NCBI GenBank assembly: GCA_964606505.1
Contig: CAZSGM010000002.1
Coordinates: forward strand, 1-64,000
DNA: 64,000 bases
Origin: CAKVOD01 sp964606505
Lineage (GTDB): Bacteria > Bacillota > Clostridia > Christensenellales > UBA1242
Reading direction: 5' to 3'
This document shows, one piece after another, positions 21,928-30,708 of this stretch. Numbering within the stretch: position 1 is the first letter of the stretch; the number at the start of each line of letters is the position of its first letter. The position numbers and the translations under genes are program-made. The notes beneath the pieces are model-generated. The model was not told where the DNA came from. It did not search any database and worked only from the letters and a program-made list of their open reading frames with translations.

Positions 21928-24750
21928 TTAGGATTCCCAAATAGTTGGGGTGTTGTTAACAAGGTGCCAGAAGTTGCCGCTGGTTGTAGGTGCACTTTCA
22001 CTGTAATAGTACCTAGTTGCATTAAGTAATGAATTATTATGGTTTTGCGGGGAATCGCTTGTGTTTACGATTGAAATTTTATTCCAATCGGATTCTGTGC
22101 CATAATAATAAACGGCAGTTAGATTATCTTGGTGGCGGAAAGCAGACATTTCAATATTCTTTAATGACTTAGGAAGTGTTATGCTAACCAGACTTCCACA
22201 ACTATCAAACGCGCGTTCCCCGATAGTTGTGAGTCCACTGGTAAATGTTACATTAAAAATTTTATGGCAATAGATAAACGCTTCCTCAGGTAAGGTGGTA
22301 ATGTTTGTTATAGTTACATTTTGTAAACTTTCTGGAACATGTTTATGGCTGTCATTACCAGCACTTGCGCCAAATATATATGAAAAGTGGGTGTTTTCTG
22401 AGCCGTTAGTTGTTGCGCCAGTAAACGGCAAGGAAATGCTTGTTAGCGCGGAACAATTTTTAAATGCCTCAAAGGCTATACTTGTTACGCTGTTAGGAAC
22501 TGCTATATTAGTTAATCCAGTGCAGTTATAGAATGCGCGTTTGCCGATACTTGTTACAGTATTTGGAATAGAGATAGTAGTCAAATCGCTAATTGAAGCA
22601 AAAGCGTTCTCCCCGATACTTGTAACCGAGCCATCTGTAGGGATAGTTGAATATTTATTTCCGAATAGCAAGGTATTGGTTGTTTTGTTGATAATGCAGT
22701 TGTTTGTACATTTATATGTGGCATTAGCATTGTAAACAGTAATGTTGTTTAATGCCTTACAACCCTGAAATGCGTTATAATAAATGCTTGACACATTAGC
22801 GGTGATGGTTATAGTTGTTAGTGCTGTACAGTGGGCAAATGTACTGCCCAAAATTGTTGTTACGCCGACAGGAATTGTTATACTTGTGATTGTTGTGCAG
22901 TATTCAAATGCGCCAGATCCAAGTTCTGTTAAATTAGCAGGTAGGTCGCCAGTAAAGCCAGTACATTTTCTGAATACGCCGCCTTTAATAGTTGTTACGT
23001 TATCAGGAATTGCCACGCTTGCGGTACATTGTTGGAATGCGAATGAATTAATGGTGGTTAAATTGTCAGGTAAAGTTATGCTCGTTAGGGTAGTGCAGTT
23101 ATTGAACGCATTTTCACCAATGGTGTCCGTCGTCGTTATTACCACAGTTTTCAAACTTTCTGGAATGTTGGTGTTACTATTTTGCCCATTGAAGATGCAA
23201 CCAAAGCGAGTGATGTCTGAACCCACGTGATTTGCGCCGACGAAAGGCAGGGTTATGCTTGTTAAACTTGTGCAGCCCTTGAACGCACAAGCGCCTATAC
23301 TTAATATTTGGCTTGGAACCACTATGCTAGTTAGCCCTGTGCAGTTCAAGAATGCCTCCTTGCCTATATATTGAACATTGTAAACATTTGGAATTACCGA
23401 ACTGTTAAAGCCTGCGATTACTGTTCTTGACGCGATTTCTATTAAGCAATTACCTTGGCAACGGTAAATTTCGTTGCCACTGTTAACAGATAGTGTTAAA
23501 TTGGAGCAACCAACAAACGCGCGTTCGCCAATGGCTGTTATGCTGTCCGAAATTGTTAGGCTGGTTAAGGTGGTTTGATTTAGGAACGCCTCTTGTGCAA
23601 TGTTTGTAACCGGATGTAGCCCGTTTGTGTTGTCATTGTAACGCGAAGGAATGGTTACCACGCTAACATTTGAGCCATTAACGCCCGTAACGCTGTATGC
23701 TTGGGTTTCTGCGTCGAATGCAAATGTTAGATTGTCTACATATTCGCAAGTTGTGCATATGCCATTCTCAAAATCGTGATTTCCGTAGTCAGTTTGATCT
23801 TCGCAAACCGTGCATTTGCGCCAGTGGTGCGTCGAACTGTAGGAGTAGTCAGCACTGTAGTTGTGCGTAATTGTTCTAACATAATCGCAAGTGTTGCAAT
23901 TCGTGTCGCAATTATTCGTGTAAGTATGTTCAACATAGTTGTTTTTGTCGCCACAAATAGTGCACGCAAACCAGTGGTGTGTGGCGTCATTAGAGTAAGT
24001 CGAACTATAGTTGTGAGTAGTTACCCTAGTGTGGTTACAACCATTGCAAGAAGTGTCGCAGTCGTTGTCAAAACTGTGTGGTGCAACTCTAACATAATCG
24101 CAAGTGTTGCAATCTGTATCACAATTGTTTGTGTAGGTGTGCTCAACATAACTACCTTTGTCGTTACAAATGGAGCACTCGAACCAGTGATGCGTAGCGT
24201 CTTTAGAATAAACCGTGCTATAGTTGTGAGTAATGGTTCTTAGATGTCCACAAATATTACACTCTGCGTCGCAGTTATTGCTGTAACTATGCGGTGCAAC
24301 TCTAACACGGCCGCAATCGTTACATTCGGCGTCGCAAACATCGGTGTATGTGTGTGCGCTAACGCTTGTTTTGTCGCCGCATATTGAGCATTCGTACCAG
24401 TGATTTTCGTCGTCATTAGAGTAAACTAAACTGTAGTTGTGTGGAACCGTCCTTGTGTAGTCGCAACCCTCGACGTCGCAATCCGAGTCGCAGTCGTCGT
24501 TAAAACTATGCGGTGCAACGCGCACATATCCGCAAGTGTTGCAGGTATCGTCGCAGTCATTATCGTAATCGTGCGGAGCGATGTTTGCTTTGTCTCCGCA
24601 AGGGCATTCAGCCCAGTGGTGTGTCGTATTATGCGACAGAGTTTCGCTATATTGATGTGTATGGTCTTGTGTGCCGCACGCAGAAAATATAAGCGCGCAA
24701 GGGCAAATTAAGCACATCGCGAAAATAAGCGCAAAAAAATTCTTTTTCAT
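21928..24750 (-). CDS. Surface lipoprotein with Cys/His-rich repeats and BspA-type leucine-rich repeats
   Basis: 940 residues from the ATG at 24750, which has AAAGGA about 10 bases upstream. The signal peptide ends in a lipobox-like LIFSAC. Residues 30-345 hold repeated Cys/His units of the form HxYxxxCDxxCNxCxxxR..H and HHWxxCxxCGDK, with a period near 66 residues. Residues 360-910 are LRR_5/BspA repeats (LTSITLPDNLTTINSFAFQQC type). The last 30 residues are not an anchor. Such proteins are exported and bind host or microbial surfaces; the Cys/His units could bind zinc. Downstream on its strand is the bidirectional terminator at 21572. Confidence 0.9.
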   Translation of the reverse strand: MKKNFFALIFAMCLICPCALIFSACGTQDHTHQYSETLSHNTTHHWAECPCGDKANIAPHDYDNDCDDTCNTCGYVRVAPHSFNDDCDSDCDVEGCDYTRTVPHNYSLVYSNDDENHWYECSICGDKTSVSAHTYTDVCDAECNDCGRVRVAPHSYSNNCDAECNICGHLRTITHNYSTVYSKDATHHWFECSICNDKGSYVEHTYTNNCDTDCNTCDYVRVAPHSFDNDCDTSCNGCNHTRVTTHNYSSTYSNDATHHWFACTICGDKNNYVEHTYTNNCDTNCNTCDYVRTITHNYSADYSYSSTHHWRKCTVCEDQTDYGNHDFENGICTTCEYVDNLTFAFDAETQAYSVTGVNGSNVSVVTIPSRYNDNTNGLHPVTNIAQEAFLNQTTLTSLTISDSITAIGERAFVGCSNLTLSVNSGNEIYRCQGNCLIEIASRTVIAGFNSSVIPNVYNVQYIGKEAFLNCTGLTSIVVPSQILSIGACAFKGCTSLTSITLPFVGANHVGSDITRFGCIFNGQNSNTNIPESLKTVVITTTDTIGENAFNNCTTLTSITLPDNLTTINSFAFQQCTASVAIPDNVTTIKGGVFRKCTGFTGDLPANLTELGSGAFEYCTTITSITIPVGVTTILGSTFAHCTALTTITITANVSSIYYNAFQGCKALNNITVYNANATYKCTNNCIINKTTNTLLFGNKYSTIPTDGSVTSIGENAFASISDLTTISIPNTVTSIGKRAFYNCTGLTNIAVPNSVTSIAFEAFKNCSALTSISLPFTGATTNGSENTHFSYIFGASAGNDSHKHVPESLQNVTITNITTLPEEAFIYCHKIFNVTFTSGLTTIGERAFDSCGSLVSITLPKSLKNIEMSAFRHQDNLTAVYYYGTESDWNKISIVNTSDSPQNHNNSLLNATRYYYSESAPTTSGNFWHLVNNTPTIWES

Positions 24751-25091
24751 ATCATTCAATCCTTTTTGTTTGTATTTTTACAACTCATTTATTTTTATGA
24801 GTAACTTGCTAATATCTTACCACATAAAAAGAAAAATATCAAGAGGAAAACCTAGTTGACAAAGCGAAATTATTATTTTTGTAATAATTTATGCGGGAAA
24901 TATCAACAAAGCGCAATTTATTTTTTTAAATTGAGAATTTCGATAAATTTTGTTTGGTAAATTGGGAAACTTGTGATAAATTTATCATATAACAACTTTT
25001 AGTGCAAAAATTAGTACAAGTTTGTGTAAAGCCTAATACAAGTTTGGAGTAAAGCCGAGTGAACAGCTGAGTTGTAGTAGAAAACCAAGTC
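24751..25091. other. Intergenic region between lipoprotein and SDR genes
   Basis: No gene. A TTGACA at 24856-24861 is followed by TAATAA-like boxes at poor spacing. From about 25000 onward the sequence grades into degenerate AGTACAAG / GTGTAAAG repeats that lead into the 12-bp array. Confidence 0.4.
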
Positions 25092-25175
25092 TTAGCGAAA
25101 AACTTAGTGAAAAACTGAGTGCAAGGATTAGTGAAAACTCGGCGTAAAGACTAGCGTAAAAATTAGTGCAAGGAA
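25092..25175. repeat. 12-bp degenerate tandem repeat, seven units
   Basis: TTAGCGAAAAAC, TTAGTGAAAAAC, TGAGTGCAAGGA, TTAGTGAAAACT, CGGCGTAAAGAC, TAGCGTAAAAAT, TAGTGCAAGGAA, ending 11 bases before the SDR ribosome site. Confidence 0.75.
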
Positions 25176-25199
25176 AGTTTGATTTTTAAAGGAGTTTAT

Positions 25200-25997
25200 A
25201 TGAAGTATGTTTTGGTAACGGGCGCGTACGGCGGAATGGGGCGCGCAACCGTGCAGTCGTTGAAGTTGGCGGGCTTTACGGTTTTTGCCTTGGATAGGAA
25301 AGTGCAGGAGGCGGAAGAAAATGTTATTCCGCTTGAGGTCGACGTAACCGACGAAGCGAGCGTCCTGCGAGCGTTTGAAGTCGTCCGCCGCGAAACCGAC
25401 GAGCTGTTTGCAATTATCCACTTTGCGGGCATTTATATGTTAAACTCGCTCGTCGAAATCGAAAATGACGTTTTTGAGCGCATTTTCAAAATCAACCTAA
25501 ACGGCGCCTATCTAATCAACAAAACTTTCTTGCCGCTCCTAAAACGCGGGAGCCGTGTAGTTATGACAACGAGCGAACTTGCGCCGCTCCAGCCGCTCCC
25601 TTTCACGGGGATTTACGCAATAACCAAAACCGCGCTCGACCGTTACGCGTACTCGCTGCGTATGGAACTCCAACTCCTCGGTATTTCCGTCTCAGTGTTG
25701 CGCGCGGGCGCCGTAAAAACCGATATGCTCGGCGTTTCAACTTCTCAGCTCGACGAGTTTTGCGCAAACACAAAAATTTACAAGTGCAACGCCGCCAAGT
25801 TCAAGAAAATCGTCGACAGCGTCGAAGCGAAAAGTGTTGAGCCAACCAAAATAGCTGATAAGGTTTCTAAAATTTTATCTCGCAAGAAACCAAAGTTTGC
25901 GTACGCAATTAATCGCAACCCGCTGCTGCGTATGTTAAATGTCTTGCCAAAACGAATGCAGTTTTGGGTAATTGCAAAGGTTTTAAAAGAGAAATGA
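25200..25997 (+). CDS. Short-chain dehydrogenase/reductase (SDR)
   Basis: 265 residues from the ATG at 25200, with AAAGGAG 6-13 bases upstream. Classical SDR: nucleotide-binding TGAYGGMG (residues 7-14), HFAG in place of NNAG near 80, active-site Ser in MTTSE near 125 and Tyr-x-x-x-Lys in YAITK near 141. NAD(P)H-dependent oxidoreductase; the substrate cannot be read from sequence. The C-terminal basic tail (LPKRMQFWVIAKVLKEK) is common in lipid- or membrane-related SDRs. Single gene. Confidence 0.9.
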   Translation: MKYVLVTGAYGGMGRATVQSLKLAGFTVFALDRKVQEAEENVIPLEVDVTDEASVLRAFEVVRRETDELFAIIHFAGIYMLNSLVEIENDVFERIFKINLNGAYLINKTFLPLLKRGSRVVMTTSELAPLQPLPFTGIYAITKTALDRYAYSLRMELQLLGISVSVLRAGAVKTDMLGVSTSQLDEFCANTKIYKCNAAKFKKIVDSVEAKSVEPTKIADKVSKILSRKKPKFAYAINRNPLLRMLNVLPKRMQFWVIAKVLKEK

Positions 25998-26102
25998 GGC
26001 GTTGAAAGACAAATAAGCATTGAAAGACATAAGTAGTTTTCAATGAAAAACGGGAAGTGCCGCGCTTGCACGGACGGTGCGTACTAGCAAAATGATAAGC
26101 GG

Positions 26103-26136
26103 ACAGCAACAGTTTTAGTGGTTGCTGTTTTTCTTT
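26103..26136 (+). terminator. Terminator after the SDR gene
   Basis: ACAGCAAC paired with GTTGCTGT, followed by TTTTCTTTT. Confidence 0.7.
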
Positions 26137-26156
26137 TAGTTGTTTTCGTACGCGCC

Positions 26157-26206
26157 TTTTTTAGTTGGTATTTAGTCATTTTTTAGTTGGTATTTAGTTG
26201 TTTTTT
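26157..26206. repeat. 22-bp tandem repeat, two copies plus partial
   Basis: TTTTTTAGTTGGTATTTAGT plus CA or TG at 26157 and 26179, then TTTTTTAG at 26201. Confidence 0.8.
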
Positions 26207-26368
26207 AGCGGTTTTTGTGCTAAAATTATCGCTAGAATGTTTAAATGGCGCGAGGCGGGGCTTGTGGCGACTGATAACATTTTTTAATTTGAATTTTGAA
26301 TGCAAAAAATTGGGATTTAAATGCGAATAAATGTTCATAATTTATTTGAACAATAATCGGAGGCTATG

Positions 26369-27490
26369 ATGAAAGGAATAATACTTGTTTTAGACGGCTT
26401 TGGCGTCGGAGAAATGGAGGACGCGGCAAAATATGGAGACTGCGGCTCGTGCACATATGGCAATTTGAAGAAACAGTTTGACTTTTCTTTGCCAAACTTA
26501 CACAAACTTGGGCTCGACAATATCGACGGGCTTAACCTTGATAAGTGTGCAGATGTTTTGGGCAGTTACGGGAAAATGCGCGAGCGTTCCATTAACAAAG
26601 ACACCCTGACAGGGCACTGGGAAATGATGGGCATTGAAACGCGCCACCGCTTTCAAGCCTTTCCGCGGGAAATCGACGAAAACGTCGTCAAGGCGGTTCA
26701 GGAGGAAATCGGCGAAACCCTCTGCAATCGCGCAACTTCAGGCACGCAGATAATTAAGGATTTGGGCGCGCAACACATCGAGACGGGCTATCCAATCCTG
26801 TATAGTTCCGCAGACAGCGTCCTGCAAATCGCAACACATAAGGGCGTGTATTCTATCGAACAACTTTACGAGCTTTGCCGAAAAGTCCGCGCGAGAATGA
26901 CGAAAGACTTTGACATCCAACGCATAATCGCGCGCCCATTTGATACAGACGAAAACGGCGAGTTTTACCGTACAAAAGATCGCAAGGACTTCTCAATCGA
27001 CCCGCAAGAACCAACCACCCTAGATAAAATCATTGCGGCGGGCTACAAAACAGTTGGTGTCGGCAAAATTGCGGAAATCTTTAATTTTAACGGCATACAA
27101 GAGACCTACAAAACAACTTGCAACGCGGAGAGTTTGGAGAAAACGCTCGAAGTTATGGACGAGGAGTTTGACGGCTTGATTTTCGTCAACCTGATTGACA
27201 CGGATATGTTGTACGGGCACAGGAACGACGCCAAAGGTTACGTCGGAGCACTGGAGCGCGTGGACGCGTTTTTGCCTAAGATTATCGAGAAAATGGGCGA
27301 AAAGGATATGTTGATTATCACGGGCGACCACGGGAACGACCCCACGACCGCCTCAACCGACCACTCCCGCGAGTTTACGCCCGTGCTTATGTACGGCTAT
27401 GGCGTAAAACCAAACCACAATCTCGGCACAATTGACGGTTTCCGCTTCGTTGGCGACAGCGTCTATCAAATGCTAACCGGACAAAAATAA
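26369..27490 (+). CDS. deoB: Phosphopentomutase
   Basis: 373 residues. Two ATGs are adjacent; the second (26369) is 5 bases from GGAGG and is preferred over 26366. Alkaline-phosphatase superfamily: metal site LDGFGVGEM at the N-terminus, phosphorylated Thr in NKDTLTGHWEMMG near 85, and C-terminal metal ligands in TGDHGNDPTT and DHSREFTPVL. It moves phosphate between C1 and C5 of (deoxy)ribose, linking nucleosides to the pentose phosphate pool. punA, which releases ribose-1-phosphate, lies 350 bases downstream. Confidence 0.95.
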   Translation: MKGIILVLDGFGVGEMEDAAKYGDCGSCTYGNLKKQFDFSLPNLHKLGLDNIDGLNLDKCADVLGSYGKMRERSINKDTLTGHWEMMGIETRHRFQAFPREIDENVVKAVQEEIGETLCNRATSGTQIIKDLGAQHIETGYPILYSSADSVLQIATHKGVYSIEQLYELCRKVRARMTKDFDIQRIIARPFDTDENGEFYRTKDRKDFSIDPQEPTTLDKIIAAGYKTVGVGKIAEIFNFNGIQETYKTTCNAESLEKTLEVMDEEFDGLIFVNLIDTDMLYGHRNDAKGYVGALERVDAFLPKIIEKMGEKDMLIITGDHGNDPTTASTDHSREFTPVLMYGYGVKPNHNLGTIDGFRFVGDSVYQMLTGQK

Positions 27491-27842
27491 CCACCCCGTG
27501 CGCGCTTGCAACCTAATTGCGGCATAACAAGGGCAAAGCACCGCGCAACGAAAAATGTCAAACGTATGACAGCGGAATTTAACGAATGCATCAATAAGGT
27601 TAACCATATTTTTAATAGTACGCAAATTAATAATATGTATTAAAATAATGTACATTACAGCAATACACAAATTAATGATATACAACACAATAATAAAAAA
27701 TTAAGAATGCACAATTTAGTAATAAAAAACAAATAATAAACAATTAAACAACGCGCAATTAAAAATAGTTACGATTGAAAACGCGATGTTATAAACTAAA
27801 ATAAAACGAAAAAACAATAAAAAATCAAAATGTGAGGTAAAA
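27491..27842. other. AT-rich gap between deoB and punA
   Basis: No gene or clear promoter. The sequence from about 27600 consists of AATAATAAA / ACAATTAA-type low-complexity stretches. No riboswitch pattern recognised. Confidence 0.4.
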
Positions 27843-28661
27843 ATGCAAGAAAAAGTAAATCAAGCAGTTGAATATATAAAATCAAAAGTTAATTTTACGC
27901 CGTTCGTGGCACTCGTTTTGGGGTCGGGGCTGGGCGACTTTGCAGAAAGTGTTGAAAACAAAATAATCGTTCCGTATGAGGACGTTCCAAACTTTCCGCG
28001 CTCGACAGTCCAAGGGCACAAGGGCAGGTTTGTTTTCGGGCAGGTTAACGGGCAAAACGTCTGCGTTATGCAGGGCAGAGTGCACTATTATGAGGGTTAC
28101 CCAATGCACGAAGTTGTTTTTCCCGAGTATGTAATGGCAGCGCTCGGCATAAAAACGCTAATTTTGACAAACGCTGTCGGTTCAATGAACCCAAATTATG
28201 GAATAAACTCCCTCGTTTCTATTAAAGACCACATTAATTTTACAGGCTACAACCCCCTCATTGGCTCACACTATAGTTATACAGGTGTCAGGTTTTTGTC
28301 GCTCAACAACTTGTACGACAAAGATTTGAGACAACTTGCGCAAGAGGTTGCGAAACAAGAAAACATAACATTGCACGAGGGCGTGTTTGCGCAAACCTCG
28401 GGTCCAACATATGAAAGCCCCGCTGAGGTTAGAATGTTTAGGAGTCTAGGCGTCGACACTTGCGGGATGAGTACCGCGATTGAGGCGATTGCTGGGTCGC
28501 ACGCAGGAATGAAAGTGCTTGCAATCTCTAATGTTTCAAACGTCGCAGCAGGGCTGACAGATGTTGCGCCTACACACGAGGAAGTTTTGGCGAACTCGCA
28601 GGCGGTTAAGGGCGACTTTCAGCGTCTGCTTGCAAAAATAATAGAGAAAATCAATAAATAA
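27843..28661 (+). CDS. punA: Purine-nucleoside phosphorylase
   Basis: 272 residues with a GAGGT site. Trimeric class II (PNP-I) signature: VLGSGLGDFAE (phosphate-binding), STVQGHKGRFVFG (His of the phosphate loop), MQGRVHYYEGYPM, LTNAVGSMNPNY, and the purine site GMSTAIEA with ISNVSNVAAG. It splits inosine or guanosine with phosphate to base and ribose-1-phosphate, which DeoB then converts. The usual SxxTN near the end reads SNVSN here; the Asn that recognises purine is kept. Confidence 0.95.
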   Translation: MQEKVNQAVEYIKSKVNFTPFVALVLGSGLGDFAESVENKIIVPYEDVPNFPRSTVQGHKGRFVFGQVNGQNVCVMQGRVHYYEGYPMHEVVFPEYVMAALGIKTLILTNAVGSMNPNYGINSLVSIKDHINFTGYNPLIGSHYSYTGVRFLSLNNLYDKDLRQLAQEVAKQENITLHEGVFAQTSGPTYESPAEVRMFRSLGVDTCGMSTAIEAIAGSHAGMKVLAISNVSNVAAGLTDVAPTHEEVLANSQAVKGDFQRLLAKIIEKINK

Positions 28662-28742
28662 TAGTTTAACAAAAATAAACAATAAATAATAGAAAAAGAA
28701 AAGATAGATAATACAAAACAACATTAAAGGAGAAAATACAAA

Positions 28743-29981
28743 ATGAACAGTTTGTTTGAAGATTTAAAAGAACGTGGTTACATTTACCAAATGACAAATG
28801 AAGAAAAAATTAAAGAAATTTTGGACGGAGAGCCACAAACAATTTATCTTGGAATTGACCCGACTGCAGATAGTTTGCACATCGGGCACTGTTTTCCGCT
28901 AATTGTGCTTAGGAAAATGCAGGACGCGGGGCACAGAATTATTGTCCTAATCGGCGGCGCAACCGCTATGATAGGCGACCCTACGGGCAAGTGCGATATG
29001 CGCAAAATGGTTACGCAGGAATTTATTGAAAGTAACCTTGAAAATGTCAAAAAGATAATTGGGAAATTCCTTAAGTTTGACGGCGACAATCCAGCAATTA
29101 TTGTAAACAACAACGACTGGTTTAAGAACATTAACTACATCGACTTTATGCGCGATGTCGGCGTACATTTCAATGTTAGTAAAATGCTCGCCAGCGATGC
29201 TTGTAAAACAAGAATGAACGGCGGCGGGTTGACTTTCTTTGAAATGGGTTACCAACTAATGCAGGCTTACGACTTTGTTCACCTAAACGAGGAATACGGT
29301 TGCCGCCTGCAAATTGGCGGTAGCGATCAGTGGGCGAACATCCTCGCAGGCGTTGACTACGGCAGGAAGTTGAATTACCTTGCGGGGAAAGACGAGGAAG
29401 CGTTCCAAGCAATGACCGTTCCGCTCCTCACTAACAGCGAGGGCAAGAAAATGGGCAAAACCGAGAAAGGTGCGGTTTGGGTGCTCAAAGAAAAATTGTC
29501 GCCGTTTGAGTTTTATCAATACTTCTACAATGTCAAAGACGAGGACGTTGAAAAACTTTTAAAATTGTTGACGAGTGTTCCGATGACTGAAATTAAGGAA
29601 CTTATGAACGGCGACATTAGAGACGCTAAGCAAAGAATGGCGTACGAAATCACAAAGTTTGTTCACGGTAAAGAGGACGCGGATGACGCGCTCAATACAT
29701 CAATTGAAATGTTTAAAAAGGACAACTTCGAGGACGCGCCTGAGGTTGCGTTTGACGCAAACAAGTTTGTCGATGGGATGAAACTTGTCGATGTTATGGT
29801 TGAAGTTGCGTTCTTTGCAAGCAAGTCGGAAGCAAGAAGAATGATTGAGCAGGGCGCTGTTAGCCTCAACGGGCAGAAAGTAGACAACGTCGACAAAACA
29901 CTTTCAAGCGCAGATTTCAACAATGGCGAATTGCTGTTGAAGAGAGGAAAGAAAACTTTCTTAAAGGTTGTCTTGAAATAA
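28743..29981 (+). CDS. tyrS: Tyrosyl-tRNA synthetase
   Basis: 412 residues with an AAAGGAG site. Class I: LGIDPTADSLHIGHCFPL (HIGH), GGSDQWANILAG for tyrosine recognition, KMGKTEKGAVW (KMSKS variant), and a C-terminal S4 RNA-binding domain (FFASKSEARRMIEQGAVSLNG). It charges tRNA-Tyr. The 80-base gap to punA holds no T-box leader, which is unusual for a Firmicute tyrS, and suggests read-through from punA or a simple promoter. Confidence 0.96.
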   Translation: MNSLFEDLKERGYIYQMTNEEKIKEILDGEPQTIYLGIDPTADSLHIGHCFPLIVLRKMQDAGHRIIVLIGGATAMIGDPTGKCDMRKMVTQEFIESNLENVKKIIGKFLKFDGDNPAIIVNNNDWFKNINYIDFMRDVGVHFNVSKMLASDACKTRMNGGGLTFFEMGYQLMQAYDFVHLNEEYGCRLQIGGSDQWANILAGVDYGRKLNYLAGKDEEAFQAMTVPLLTNSEGKKMGKTEKGAVWVLKEKLSPFEFYQYFYNVKDEDVEKLLKLLTSVPMTEIKELMNGDIRDAKQRMAYEITKFVHGKEDADDALNTSIEMFKKDNFEDAPEVAFDANKFVDGMKLVDVMVEVAFFASKSEARRMIEQGAVSLNGQKVDNVDKTLSSADFNNGELLLKRGKKTFLKVVLK

Positions 29982-30302
29982 TACGCCAATAAAAAAATAG
30001 GCGAGTCATTTGCTGAAATGAAAATATAATAAAGTGGCAAATCAAAAATGAGGGAAAAGCCGAAAAATTAATGTAAATTTGCAAAAATCATACATTAAGC
30101 GCAAAATAATGTAAAGTACAAATCAGTGAAAAGTACAAAACAGAGTGAACCATAAAGCAGTGAAAACGTTAAGTATGGAAAAGAAGTAAAGAAGGTGCTC
30201 AGAGATTAAAAGCGTCAAAGGTGTGAAAAGGGCAAAAAATGTTAAAAATGAAAAAATAACGGAAAAAATACAAAAAGCAGTGAAAAAAGCGTGAAAAAAC
30301 GC
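29982..30302. repeat. Degenerate AGTGAAAA-type repeat region
   Basis: No gene. The stretch is made of variants of CAGTGAAAAGTACAAAA / AGCAGTGAAAACG / GTGTGAAAAGGGC at irregular 12-18 bp steps, similar in style to 25092-25175. Confidence 0.5.
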
Positions 30303-30340
30303 AAAAAAGTGTGAAAAATGAAAAATTTTCACACTTTTTT
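30303..30340. terminator. Bidirectional terminator downstream of tyrS
   Basis: AAAAAAGTGTGAAAA paired with TTTTCACACTTTTTT. Confidence 0.75.
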
Positions 30341-30457
30341 AAATAAATTTTGCAATTCGTGGCAAAACTATTTGGAATAAAAAAATTATTATGTTAATAT
30401 TTTTACGAATAAATCAGTAAGGAGTGTACGAAAAATGGTTAAGTACTTAACTAAATT

Positions 30458-30469
30458 GGGGGGGGGGGG
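30458..30469 (+). repeat. Run of 12 G, candidate phase-variation switch
   Basis: A start codon at 30435 has AAGGAG 10 bases upstream and reads MVKYLTKL into the G run. With 12 G the frame stops after 15 codons. With 11 or 14 G the same start would read with no stop through 30470-30708 and join the secreted-protein gene in frame. Such tracts are known to slip during replication. Confidence 0.7.
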
Positions 30470-30708
30470 CGTCTCAGAATAATCCACAATGTGGACAAAC
30501 GCGAAAGGTAGAAACAGGCGAAAAAAACAGTGTTTCTGCGGGCTGCAGCGACCGCGCCACCCGCAAAACAAACACGAGCGTTTGCAAACAAACTCATATT
30601 ACTAGATATAAAAACAGTTACTTAAATAGGAGTTGCCTCAAGGGAGCAACTAACAAGAAAACAGGTATAATTAAACAAAACAACCGCCGCGCTACATTAG
30701 GAATACTA

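Larger units (their letters stand above)
25998..26368. other. Intergenic region with terminator and repeats
   Basis: No gene. Besides the terminator (26103) and 22-bp repeats (26157), GTTGAAAGACA / ATTGAAAGACA occurs twice near 26001-26030. Confidence 0.4.
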
